Of a stretch of 64,000 nt of DNA, positions 53,636 to 61,498 are shown piece after piece (within the stretch, counting starts at the first letter, position 1; each line of letters opens with the position of its first letter). The notes beneath the pieces are model-generated. The model saw only the letters and a list, made by a program, of their open reading frames with translations, had not been told where the DNA came from and made no database searches. Position numbers and translations under genes: made by a program. Source of the DNA: JADZAI01 sp046348585 (GTDB lineage: Bacteria > Pseudomonadota > Alphaproteobacteria > Micropepsales > Micropepsaceae); contig JAXMDZ010000003.1 of NCBI GenBank assembly GCA_046348585.1, positions 196,810-260,809 on the forward strand. Direction: 5' to 3'.

Positions 53636-53953
53636 GGGGTTCTCCGGTTTGGCCGCGGCTGAGGCCGCATATTCGATGTCCGTAGATAGGGCGTTCCGCC
53701 GACTCGGGAAAGGGCGGCGGCGCGCTCTCGCCGGGACATTTTATTTCACGAGGGCGGCGAAAAGCATCTTCGTTCCTCACTCTCCCCCGGGGAGGGGGGA
53801 GGGTCCGCGCGGAAGCCCCAGTTTTCCGGGCTTCGCGCGGGCGGCCGGTTGGGGGATGATAGGACTATGTTCCTTGTTCGTCAATTGTCCGGCGCGTGTG
53901 GGGGGCTGGATGGCCGGGTCAGGCCCGGCCATGAGGGCGAGAGGCGGGGACCG
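53636..53953. other. 318-bp region without a gene, with palindromes
   Basis: Between the start of clpP and the stop of the Sir2 gene I see no coding frame with family similarity. It contains a C-rich/G-rich stretch (about 53781-53802), a long imperfect hairpin at 53807-53838 (GCGCGGAAGCCC with GGGCTTCGCGC) and a perfect hairpin at 53910-53932 (ATGGCCGGG, loop TCAGG, CCCGGCCAT) like the dispersed palindromes of alphaproteobacterial chromosomes. The clpP promoter should be near 53650-53720. Confidence 0.6.
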
Positions 53954-54721
53954 TCAGTTGACCTTGGCGACGGCGCTGAGGACGGGGCCGATTTCGGCGT
54001 TGATGACGAGATCGGCGACCGGGTCCATCTCGGTCTCCTCGCGGTTGAGGATGACCAGCCGCGCGCCGTTGCGCTTGGCCGTCAGCGGGATGCCGGCGGC
54101 CGGATAGACCACCAGCGACGAGCCGATGGCGAGCATCAGATCGCAGCTCAACGCCTCGGCGGCGGCGCGCTCCATCTCCGCCTCCGGCATCGGCTGGCCG
54201 AACGAAATCGTCGCCGCTTTGACGATGCCGCCGCAGACCGTGCAGTCGGGGGCCTCGCCGCCGCTGTCGGCCCACATCCGGCGGACCTCGGCGTTGTCGT
54301 AGCGGCTGCCGCAGGAGAGGCATTTGCAGTAGCGGGCCGTGCCGTGGATCTCGATGACCTTCTCGTCCGGCACGCCGCCCGCCTGATGCAGGCCGTCGAT
54401 GTTCTGCGTGACGACCGCCGAGACGATGCCCATGCCGACGAGGCGGGCGATCGCCCGATGGCCGGCATTGGGCGAAGCGGCGGCGATGGTGTCCTCGCCC
54501 TCGAAGCGCCGCGCCCAGGCCTCGCGCCGCACCTCGCGCGAGCGGACGAAATCCTGGAACTGGATCGGCTTCATGCGCGTCCACAGGCCGCTCGGCGAGC
54601 GGAAATCGGGAATGCCGCTCTCGGTCGAGATGCCGGCCCCGGTGAAGGCGACGGCGCGTTCCGAGGCCTCGATCAGTTCGGCGAGGCGGGCGATGCCCTC
54701 CTCCTGGCCGACGCGGATCAC
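53954..54721 (-). CDS. cobB: Sir2-family NAD-dependent protein deacylase
   Basis: 255 residues from GTG at 54721 (GTGA overlap with the phnE stop). NAD-binding GAGISTESGIPDFRS at 28-42, QNIDGLH at 106-112, catalytic His126 (EIHGTA), zinc ligands Cys134/137 and Cys160/163, and GSSLVVYPAAGIP. A class III-type bacterial sirtuin of normal length. It removes acetyl or other acyl groups from lysines using NAD. It is the last gene of the phnC-phnD-phnE-phnE run, an unexpected but tightly coupled position. Confidence 0.94.
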   Translation of the reverse strand: MIRVGQEEGIARLAELIEASERAVAFTGAGISTESGIPDFRSPSGLWTRMKPIQFQDFVRSREVRREAWARRFEGEDTIAAASPNAGHRAIARLVGMGIVSAVVTQNIDGLHQAGGVPDEKVIEIHGTARYCKCLSCGSRYDNAEVRRMWADSGGEAPDCTVCGGIVKAATISFGQPMPEAEMERAAAEALSCDLMLAIGSSLVVYPAAGIPLTAKRNGARLVILNREETEMDPVADLVINAEIGPVLSAVAKVN

Positions 54722-55575
54722 TTCCGGTCTCCGGCGATCAGCGTGCGCAGGCGTTTCGACACGGCGTCGATGACCGCCACCAGAACCAGGAACACGATCA
54801 GGATGAACGAGACCATGTCCCAGTGATTGTTGCGGCTGAGATCGGACAGGTAGTAGCCGATGCCGCCCGCCCCGACGATGCCGAGCACCGCCGCCGAACG
54901 CACGTTGGATTCGAAGAAGTAGAGCGCCTGGCTGATCTGCACCGGCAAGACCTGCGGGATGAGGCCGAAGCGCAGCACCTGAAGCCGGCTCGCGCCGGTC
55001 GAGGTGAGGCCCTCGATGGGCTTGCGATCGGCGTTCTCGATGGCTTCCGCGCCCAGTTTGGCGAGGGCGGCGAAGTCGCTCATCATCAGCGCGAGGACGC
55101 CCGCCATCGGCCCGAGGCCGAACGAGGCGACGAAGACCAGCGCCCAGATGAGCGCCGGGATGCCACGGAACATGTCGAAGACGCGGCGCACGACGAAATG
55201 CAGCACCGGATTGCCGACGACGTTCGAGGCCCCCGCATAGGCGAGCGGAAAGGCGATGATGGTCGCAAACAGCGTGCCGAGGAACGCCATGCCGAGCGTT
55301 TCGCCGGTCGATTTGAGGAAGTCCCAGGCGTAAGGGCCGGGATCAGGCGGCAGCATGGCGACCACGAAGGCCCCGAGGCGCGAGGCGCCTTTCCACAGCG
55401 CCTCCGGCGAGAGGCCGAACTTCACCCAGAGCCAGCCGAGATAGGCGAGCACCAGCGCGCTGAAGGCCCAGGGCAGCACGCGGCGGAAGAAGCCGGGCGA
55501 GACGATCCCCGCATAGTCGCGGCGCGCTGCGGCGATCTGGTCCGCCGTCAGCCCGGCGAAGGCGCGGCCGCTCAT
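54718..55575 (-). CDS. phnE: Phosphonate ABC transporter permease PhnE (second copy)
   Basis: 285 residues; about six membrane helices, with WAFSALVLAYLGWLWVKFGL near the start and the permease loop GLTSTGASRLQVLRFGLIPQVLPVQISQALYFFESNVRSAAVLGIVGAGGIGYYL, the PhnE pattern. It pairs with the other PhnE to form the inner-membrane channel. Both copies have a soluble N-terminal stretch. ATGA overlaps on both sides. Confidence 0.93.
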   Translation of the reverse strand: MSGRAFAGLTADQIAAARRDYAGIVSPGFFRRVLPWAFSALVLAYLGWLWVKFGLSPEALWKGASRLGAFVVAMLPPDPGPYAWDFLKSTGETLGMAFLGTLFATIIAFPLAYAGASNVVGNPVLHFVVRRVFDMFRGIPALIWALVFVASFGLGPMAGVLALMMSDFAALAKLGAEAIENADRKPIEGLTSTGASRLQVLRFGLIPQVLPVQISQALYFFESNVRSAAVLGIVGAGGIGYYLSDLSRNNHWDMVSFILIVFLVLVAVIDAVSKRLRTLIAGDRK

Positions 55576-56489
55576 CGCACCCTCCCGATGAAGGCATGGC
55601 GGATGCGTTCGGACGTCAGGTCGATGACGAAGATCAGCGCGATCACCATGACGATGATCGCCAGCGCGTCGTCGAAGCGCAGATTCTCGATGGCGATCAC
55701 CAGTTCCTGCCCGATGCCGCCCGCGCCGACATAGCCGACCGCGGCGGCGGCGGCGATGTTCACCTCAAGCCGCAGCAGCGCGTAGGAGAAGAAATTGGGG
55801 AGGATCTGCGGCATCGCGCCGAAGCGCACGACATGGAACCAGTTGCCGCCGACCGCGCGCACGCCTTCCAGCGGCTTCATGTCGATGTTCTCGTGGACCT
55901 CCGACATCAGCTTGCCGAGCGCGCCGGTGGTGTGGAGCGCGATGGCGAGCACGCCGGCGAGCGCGCCCGGCCCGAAGGCCTGGACGAAGACCAGCGCGAC
56001 GATGATGTCGGGCAGCGTGCGCAGGAACTCCAGCAACCGGCGCACGACGACCGGCAGCCAGCGTCCAGGGCCGATATTGCGGGCGGCGACGAAGGAGAGC
56101 GCGAAGGCCGCGCTGCCGCCCAGCGCCGCCGCCAGGATCGCCATCTCGATCGATTCCCAGAGCAGCCCCAGCCATTTCGGCCAGGCGTAGAACCAGTAGG
56201 CGAGCGAGCCTTCGACGGTCTTCGCCTCGCCCAGCTTCGCCCAGTCGAGATGCGGCAGGGCGCGTTCGAGGAAGGCCGCCATCTGCGGCAGGCCGGTGAT
56301 GAGGCGGCCGGGGTCGAAATCGGCGACGAAGGCGGCCCCGATCAGCGCCGCCAGGAAGAGGCCGCCGCCGATGCCGAAGAACAGCCACCAGCGCCGCGCA
56401 TAGGCGGCGCGCTCCGCCTCGAAGGCGGCGATCGCGGCGGGGCCCTTCTCAGGCCCGGCGGCGGCGATGAGGGCGTTGAGCGCGGTCAT
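55572..56489 (-). CDS. phnE: Phosphonate ABC transporter permease PhnE (first copy)
   Basis: 305 residues; N-terminal cytoplasmic helix, then membrane helices beginning WWLFFGIGGGLFLAALIGAAFVA. The permease loop reads KPLEGVRAVGGNWFHVVRFGAMPQILPNFFSYALLRLEVNIAAAAAVGYVGAGGIGQEL, as in PhnE. Two phnE genes in tandem are common where PhnC and PhnD are single. ATGA overlaps with phnD and the second phnE. Confidence 0.93.
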   Translation of the reverse strand: MTALNALIAAAGPEKGPAAIAAFEAERAAYARRWWLFFGIGGGLFLAALIGAAFVADFDPGRLITGLPQMAAFLERALPHLDWAKLGEAKTVEGSLAYWFYAWPKWLGLLWESIEMAILAAALGGSAAFALSFVAARNIGPGRWLPVVVRRLLEFLRTLPDIIVALVFVQAFGPGALAGVLAIALHTTGALGKLMSEVHENIDMKPLEGVRAVGGNWFHVVRFGAMPQILPNFFSYALLRLEVNIAAAAAVGYVGAGGIGQELVIAIENLRFDDALAIIVMVIALIFVIDLTSERIRHAFIGRVR

Positions 56490-57439
56490 GCCTTGAGACG
56501 CCTCGCGGCTTCTTCCTCGCGCTTGATCTCGAAGATCACGTCGTAGAAGCCGGGCGGCGCGGGCACGAAGCCCTGCCCCTGCCCGCCGGTCAGCGCCTCG
56601 AACGCGCCGCGGTCGATGTCGCGCAGCTTGATGTGCGCGTCGATGATGCGCTTGTGGAGATCGGGCGGCATCCGCGTGCGCATGACGAAGGGGCCGTTGG
56701 GGATCGGGCCGCTGGTCCAGACGATTCGGATGTCCTTCATGTCGAGCGAGCCGGCCTGGACCATCCGGCGCAGGATGCCGCGCGTGAAGCCCTCGGCGAC
56801 GTCGCCGACGCCGGACGCCCAGGTGACGCCCGCGTCGGTCGTGCCGGTGAGCACCGAGGAGACGGCCTGCTCGTGCCCGCCCGCGAAGATGTAGCGGCTG
56901 AAGAAGGCGTTTGGGTCCTTGCCTTCCTTGCGCAGGTAATAGCGCGGGATGAGATAGCCCGAGGCCGAGTTCACGTCGGCGAAGGCCATGGTCTTGCCGC
57001 GCAGATCGTCGAGCGAGCGGATGTCGCTCGACGACTTCACGAAGATGACCGAGACATAGGTCGTGCGGCCGTCGGACTCCATCATGGTCAGCGGCGCGTC
57101 GACGGCGTCGCCCATTTCCTTCTTGATGGTCGCGTAGTTCGCCGGGCCCATGATGCCGAAATCGATCTGGTCGTTCATCATGGCGAGCGCGACGCCCGAA
57201 TAGCCCGAGGCGCGGAACGAGCGCAGCGGGATGCCCAGCTCCTGGCCAATGACCGTCTCGTAGTTCTTGAGCGAGCCGATGCGGGCGGGGTTCGTTTCCA
57301 GCACCGAGAAGCCGCTGACGAGGTATCTGGGCGTGCCGTCGGCCGCAAAACGGCTGCCGCCGCAGCCCGCGAGCATCAGCGCGGCGCCCCCCGCCGCGAG
57401 GCCGCCGAAGGCCCGGCGTGTGAGCAGCGGGCCGCTCAT
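56486..57439 (-). CDS. phnD: Phosphonate/phosphite ABC transporter binding protein PhnD
   Basis: 317 residues from ATG at 57439. The signal combines a twin arginine (LLTRRAFGGLAAGGAALML) with a lipobox LAGC, Cys26, so a Tat-exported lipoprotein is likely. The PhnD family text follows: YSGVALAMMNDQIDFGIMGPANYA, ASGYLIPRYYL, FAGGHEQAVSSVLTGTTDAGVTWASG. It captures phosphonate, phosphite or a related anion in the periplasm. No C-P lyase or phosphite dehydrogenase gene is in the window, so the ligand is open. Confidence 0.93.
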   Translation of the reverse strand: MSGPLLTRRAFGGLAAGGAALMLAGCGGSRFAADGTPRYLVSGFSVLETNPARIGSLKNYETVIGQELGIPLRSFRASGYSGVALAMMNDQIDFGIMGPANYATIKKEMGDAVDAPLTMMESDGRTTYVSVIFVKSSSDIRSLDDLRGKTMAFADVNSASGYLIPRYYLRKEGKDPNAFFSRYIFAGGHEQAVSSVLTGTTDAGVTWASGVGDVAEGFTRGILRRMVQAGSLDMKDIRIVWTSGPIPNGPFVMRTRMPPDLHKRIIDAHIKLRDIDRGAFEALTGGQGQGFVPAPPGFYDVIFEIKREEEAARRLKA

Positions 57440-58182
57440 GCCGCTCTCAGATCCTGGCCGTAGATGCGCTGTTTCGTCTCGCGGTCGAGCGCCGCGGGCG
57501 GGCCGTCGAAGACAATCTTGCCTTTCTCCATGCCGATAATGCGGCCGCAATACTCGGCGGCGATGTCGAGGTCGTGCAGGTTGCAGAGGATGGTGATGCC
57601 TTCGCGCTTGTTCACCTCGGCGAGGGCGTCCATCACCGCTTCGCTGTTCTTCGGGTCGAGCGAGGCGATCGGCTCGTCGGCGAGGATGAGCTTGGGCTCC
57701 TGCATCAGGGCGCGGGCGATGGCGACGCGCTGCTGCTGGCCGCCGGAGAGGGTTTCGGCGCGCTGGAGCGCGGCCTCGGCGAGATCGAAGCGGGCGAGCG
57801 TGGCGACGGCGGCGGCGCGTTCCTCCGCCGAGAAGAGCTTGAAGAGGGTCGGCAGCGTGGCGCGCTTCTGGAGGCGGCCGACGAGCACGTTGGTCAGCAC
57901 GTCCATGCGGCCGGAGAGGTTGAACTGCTGGAAGATCATCGCGCAGTCGGCGCGCCACTGGCGCAGCGCCCTGCCCTTCAGCGCCGTCACGTCGACGCCG
58001 TCGAAGAGGATCTTGCCGGAGGTCGGCTCGTGCAGGCGGTTGATCGAGCGGATCAGCGTGGACTTGCCCGCCCCGGAGCGGCCGATGATGCCGACGAATT
58101 CGCCATCGGCGACCTCCAGCGTGACGCCGTCGAGCGCCCGGCGCGGGCCGAAAGCCTTGGTCAGTTCGATCAGTTTGAGCAT
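57436..58182 (-). CDS. phnC: Phosphonate ABC transporter ATPase PhnC
   Basis: 248 residues from ATG at 58182. Walker A GRSGAGKSTLIR, Q-loop MIFQQFNLSGRMDVLTNVL (PhnC-typical), signature LSGGQQQRVAIARAL, Walker B LILADEPIASLDP, switch His CNLHDLDIA. First gene of phnC-phnD-phnE-phnE-sir2, every junction a 4-bp overlap. A Pho box was not recognised in the 64-bp upstream gap. Confidence 0.94.
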   Translation of the reverse strand: MLKLIELTKAFGPRRALDGVTLEVADGEFVGIIGRSGAGKSTLIRSINRLHEPTSGKILFDGVDVTALKGRALRQWRADCAMIFQQFNLSGRMDVLTNVLVGRLQKRATLPTLFKLFSAEERAAAVATLARFDLAEAALQRAETLSGGQQQRVAIARALMQEPKLILADEPIASLDPKNSEAVMDALAEVNKREGITILCNLHDLDIAAEYCGRIIGMEKGKIVFDGPPAALDRETKQRIYGQDLRAA

Positions 58183-58246
58183 GGTCCCCGCCGCTGACGA
58201 CGGCCCTAGCTTAGAGCCGAACTCGCCAATTCCGCCAAGCGCGGAA

Positions 58247-60313
58247 TCATGACAGCCGGGGTTCGCCTTCGAGGCGGCGGGCGACGGCGGCGGCGAGGCG
58301 CGCGGCGTTCGGGCCGTCGCCCCGCACCGCCCCGATGCCGGCGAGGGCGGCGACGCCCGCCAGCACCGCGATGCGGCGCGGATCGGCGGCGGCGTCGTTG
58401 CCCGCCCAGAGCGCCGGGGCGGACCAGATCCAGGCGCGCGCCCCGCCCTCGATCCAGGGGAGCTTCGGCCAGTCCGGCTCGACCGGGGCTGGGCGGACGG
58501 CAGCAAGGAAGCCGCGCGCCGGGCCGGATGGCGGCGCGGCGGCGTCGGCGCTCTCGACGATGAGGAGGCTGTGCGGGCCGGGTCCGAAGCGGCGGAGGGC
58601 TTCGGCCTTCAGGCGCTGGGTCCAGGGCTTCAGCGGGGCGGCCTCCCAGAACGGGGGCGCGGTACCGGCCTCGCCGCCGGTGCGCTGGAAATACTCGGTG
58701 GCGGCGGCGGCGAGCGAGGCGAGGAAGGTCTCGTCCGGCAGGTCGAAGCGGTCCAGCGTCTCGGCCCGGAGGCGGAGGGTTTCGGCCATCGGCGCGAGGC
58801 TATCGGCCAGCGTCAGCGTCAGCGCGCCGCCATGGCGGCGATGGCGGTTCAGCACCTCCGGCGCATAGGCGATGCGGCCGGCGGCGGCGCAGGCGAGATA
58901 GAGCCGCCAGTCGCCGCACTGTCTGAAGGCGGGAAGGTCCTCCAGTGCGGGGCCGAGCGCGGCGCGGCGCATCAGCACGGCGCTGCCGTTCGGGATCGTG
59001 TTGCGGTGGGCGAGCGCGGCGACGATTTCCGCCCTGCCCTCCGCGACATAGGGCGCGCGCCAGCGGTCGAGCGAGAGATCGTCGGTGTAGTCGCGGTAGT
59101 CGCGGGCGAGGACGAGGCCGTCCGCCGCGATGGGCTGCGACTGGGCGTAGGCGAGCGTCACCGCCGGGTCGGCGAAGGCGGGCTTCAGCCGGGCGAGCAG
59201 CGCCGGGTCGCAGGCATCGTCGGACTCGGCCATCCAGACGAGATCGCCGGTCGCCAGCGCGATGCCCTTCGCCCACTGGCCGAAGGGCGAACCGCTGTTC
59301 GCCGCCGAGGGGACGATGCGGAAGGGGATCGGCGAGGCGGCTGCGTAGGCTTCTGCGATGGCGAGGCTGTCGTCGGTCGAGGCATCGTCCAGAAAGACGA
59401 TCTCGTCGGGCGGGACGGTCTGGCCGAGGATGGTGTCGAGGCGCTCGCGCAGGAAGCGGGCGTGATTGTAGTTCGGAACGATGGCGCTGACGGCGAGCGG
59501 CGGCGGCGGGACGAGCGGCCTTGGCGCGGGGGCGGGGTCCGGGGGCACCCCGGCGCGCAGGGCATGGACCAGCGGGTTGAGCGTCGAGGCGCGGGCCTCG
59601 GCGCTGCGGCGCAGATAGCGCGCGGTGCAGAAATCGGGCGATGGGTCGCGCAGGTCGCGGACGCCGCCGAGGACGAAATGCACCAGCGGATTGACGCCGG
59701 CCGCCGCGACATCGGGATAGCGCGCGAGATAGACGGCGGCGGCGAAGGCGGGGTGAGGATCGTCCGTGTGCGGACCATCCAGGAAATGCGCGAGCGGGTT
59801 GCGGCCCTCCAGCCCCGTCTGGCGGGCGGCATACCAGTCCGTGTCGAACAGCGGGTGCGGGTCGCGGCCTTCGGCGGCCCCCGTCGCGATATAGTGGGCG
59901 AGCGGCGACACCCGGGGCGGAAGATCGCCTTGGGCGCGATAATGAGCGTCGTCAAAGATCGGGTTGGGGCCGCTGCCGAGGCCGAGCAGATAGTGCGCGA
60001 GCGGGCCGCCGCCGAAGCGCCGGCTTGCCGGGTGGCGGCCGGCATACCAGGCGGTCCAGAACAGCGGCGAGGGATCGAAGCCACGCTCCGCCCCGCGCCT
60101 CAGATAATGGCCGAGCGGGTCGGCGCCGATGCGATCCTCGCCGCCATAGCGGGCGCGATACCATCCGGCGTCGAAAACCCCGCTCGCGGCGATCAGCGCC
60201 CGCGCCCTGCGGGCCGAAAGCCCCGGTCCGAACCCGGCGTCGCGCCAGAGGCGTCCGAGGCGGCGGCGGCCGGCCCCGGCGACGCGCCGCGCGAGGCCGG
60301 GCCGGGGCGTCAC
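58247..60313 (-). CDS. Glycosyltransferase family 2 protein with six N-terminal NPLxH repeats
   Basis: 688 residues from GTG at 60313 (GTGA overlap with galE). Residues 44-255 hold six units of about 37 residues, each with a Y/W-xxR-type helix (W51, W89, Y125, W160, Y195, Y233) and a (D/N/G/S)PL-x-H motif near 65, 104, 137, 173, 208 and 246; one reads YLARYPDVAAAGVNPLVHF. Residues 275-480 are a GT-A domain: SAIVPNYNHARFLRERLDTI, VFLDDASTDDSLAIA, and the metal motif ESDD at 363. The rest is helical and uncharacterised. It probably adds a sugar, perhaps galactose made via GalE, to a surface polysaccharide. Acceptor unknown. Confidence 0.88.
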   Translation of the reverse strand: MTPRPGLARRVAGAGRRRLGRLWRDAGFGPGLSARRARALIAASGVFDAGWYRARYGGEDRIGADPLGHYLRRGAERGFDPSPLFWTAWYAGRHPASRRFGGGPLAHYLLGLGSGPNPIFDDAHYRAQGDLPPRVSPLAHYIATGAAEGRDPHPLFDTDWYAARQTGLEGRNPLAHFLDGPHTDDPHPAFAAAVYLARYPDVAAAGVNPLVHFVLGGVRDLRDPSPDFCTARYLRRSAEARASTLNPLVHALRAGVPPDPAPAPRPLVPPPPLAVSAIVPNYNHARFLRERLDTILGQTVPPDEIVFLDDASTDDSLAIAEAYAAASPIPFRIVPSAANSGSPFGQWAKGIALATGDLVWMAESDDACDPALLARLKPAFADPAVTLAYAQSQPIAADGLVLARDYRDYTDDLSLDRWRAPYVAEGRAEIVAALAHRNTIPNGSAVLMRRAALGPALEDLPAFRQCGDWRLYLACAAAGRIAYAPEVLNRHRRHGGALTLTLADSLAPMAETLRLRAETLDRFDLPDETFLASLAAAATEYFQRTGGEAGTAPPFWEAAPLKPWTQRLKAEALRRFGPGPHSLLIVESADAAAPPSGPARGFLAAVRPAPVEPDWPKLPWIEGGARAWIWSAPALWAGNDAAADPRRIAVLAGVAALAGIGAVRGDGPNAARLAAAVARRLEGEPRLS

Positions 60314-61287
60314 GAATTGCCTTCCCGGCGGTGCCAGGCGACGGCGCTGCGCACGATGGCGTCGAGGTCGGAGAACCGGGGCCGCCAGCCGAGCGCCTCC
60401 ATGGCGCGGGCGGGGTCCGCGACCAGCGCGGGCGGGTCGCCGGGGCGGCGCGGCGCGGAAGCGACCGGCACCTCGCGCCCGACGGCGCGGCCGATGGCGG
60501 CGAGGATCTGGCGGATCGAGGCCCCTTCGCCGGAGCCGAGATTGAAGGCGCCGGGCGCGCCGCCCCCGGCGAGATAGTCGAGCGCCGCGACATGGGCGGC
60601 GGCGAGGTCGGTGACGTGCACATAGTCGCGCACGCAGGTGCCGTCCGGCGTCGGGTAGTCCTCGCCGAACACGCGGAAGACGCCGTCATGGCTGAGGGCG
60701 GCGCGGATCGCCAGCGGCAGGGCGTGGGTTTCGGGCTCGTGGGCTTCGCCGATCTCGCCGTCCGGGTCGGCCCCGGCGGCGTTGAAATAGCGCAGTGCGC
60801 ACCATTTGAGGCCGTAGGCGCGCTGGTAGTCGGCGAAGGCGCGCTCGATGACGAGCTTGGAGAAGCCGTAGGGGTTGATCGGGGCGAGCGGCGCGCTCTC
60901 CACAATGGGGCTGATCTCGGGCGTGCCGTAGACGGCGGCGGTCGAGGAAAAGACGATGGTGTCCACGCCCGCCCGGCGCATCGCCGCCAGCAGCCCCAGC
61001 GTGCCGCCGATATTGGCGGCGTAGTAGAGCGCCGGGTCGGCGACCGAATCCGCGACCACCGAGAGCGCCGCGAAATGCATGACCGCCTGAGGCGCATGGG
61101 CGCGGAAGACGTGATCGAGCCGGGCGGCGTCGGAGAGGTCGCCGATCTCCAGCGGCCCCCAGCGCACGGCCTCGGCATGGCCCTGGGTGAGGTTGTCGAA
61201 GACGATGGGGGTGTGGCCGGCCGCCGCCAGCGCCTTGCAGGCATGGGCGCCGACATAGCCCGCTCCGCCCGTCACCAAGACCCGCAT
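60310..61287 (-). CDS. galE: UDP-glucose 4-epimerase
   Basis: 325 residues from ATG at 61287. Extended SDR with the NAD motif TGGAGYVGAHA (6-16), SST at 114-116 and the catalytic Tyr140-xxx-Lys144 (NPYGFSK). RYFNAAGADPDGEIGE and DYPTPDGTCVRDYVHVTDLA are GalE signatures. It interconverts UDP-glucose and UDP-galactose in the cytoplasm. Coupled to the glycosyltransferase by GTGA, suggesting the sugar donor is made on site. Confidence 0.95.
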   Translation of the reverse strand: MRVLVTGGAGYVGAHACKALAAAGHTPIVFDNLTQGHAEAVRWGPLEIGDLSDAARLDHVFRAHAPQAVMHFAALSVVADSVADPALYYAANIGGTLGLLAAMRRAGVDTIVFSSTAAVYGTPEISPIVESAPLAPINPYGFSKLVIERAFADYQRAYGLKWCALRYFNAAGADPDGEIGEAHEPETHALPLAIRAALSHDGVFRVFGEDYPTPDGTCVRDYVHVTDLAAAHVAALDYLAGGGAPGAFNLGSGEGASIRQILAAIGRAVGREVPVASAPRRPGDPPALVADPARAMEALGWRPRFSDLDAIVRSAVAWHRREGNS

Positions 61288-61376
61288 GTCCGCTCCCGCC
61301 TGCTGGCGCGCCCTGCCCGGTCCGGCCGAGTCGCGTCCGGCCAGTGTCGGCGTTTTCGGATTGAGGGGAAGTGAAC

Positions 61377-61451
61377 TGGCGCGCCCTGCGGGAATCGAAC
61401 CCGCCTCTGCAACGTGAAAGGCTGCTGTCCTAACCGATAGACGAAGGGCGC
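61377..61451 (-). tRNA. tRNA-Glu (TTC)
   Basis: Minus-strand cloverleaf: acceptor GCGCCCT pairs with AGGGCGC, anticodon loop CTTTCAC with anticodon TTC, T-arm GCGGGTTCGATTCCCGC. Discriminator G and encoded CCA (61377-61379). Confidence 0.97.
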
Positions 61452-61498
61452 GCGCGAGCGGCGGGACATATAAGACCCCATGGCCCTTGGCAAGGGTT

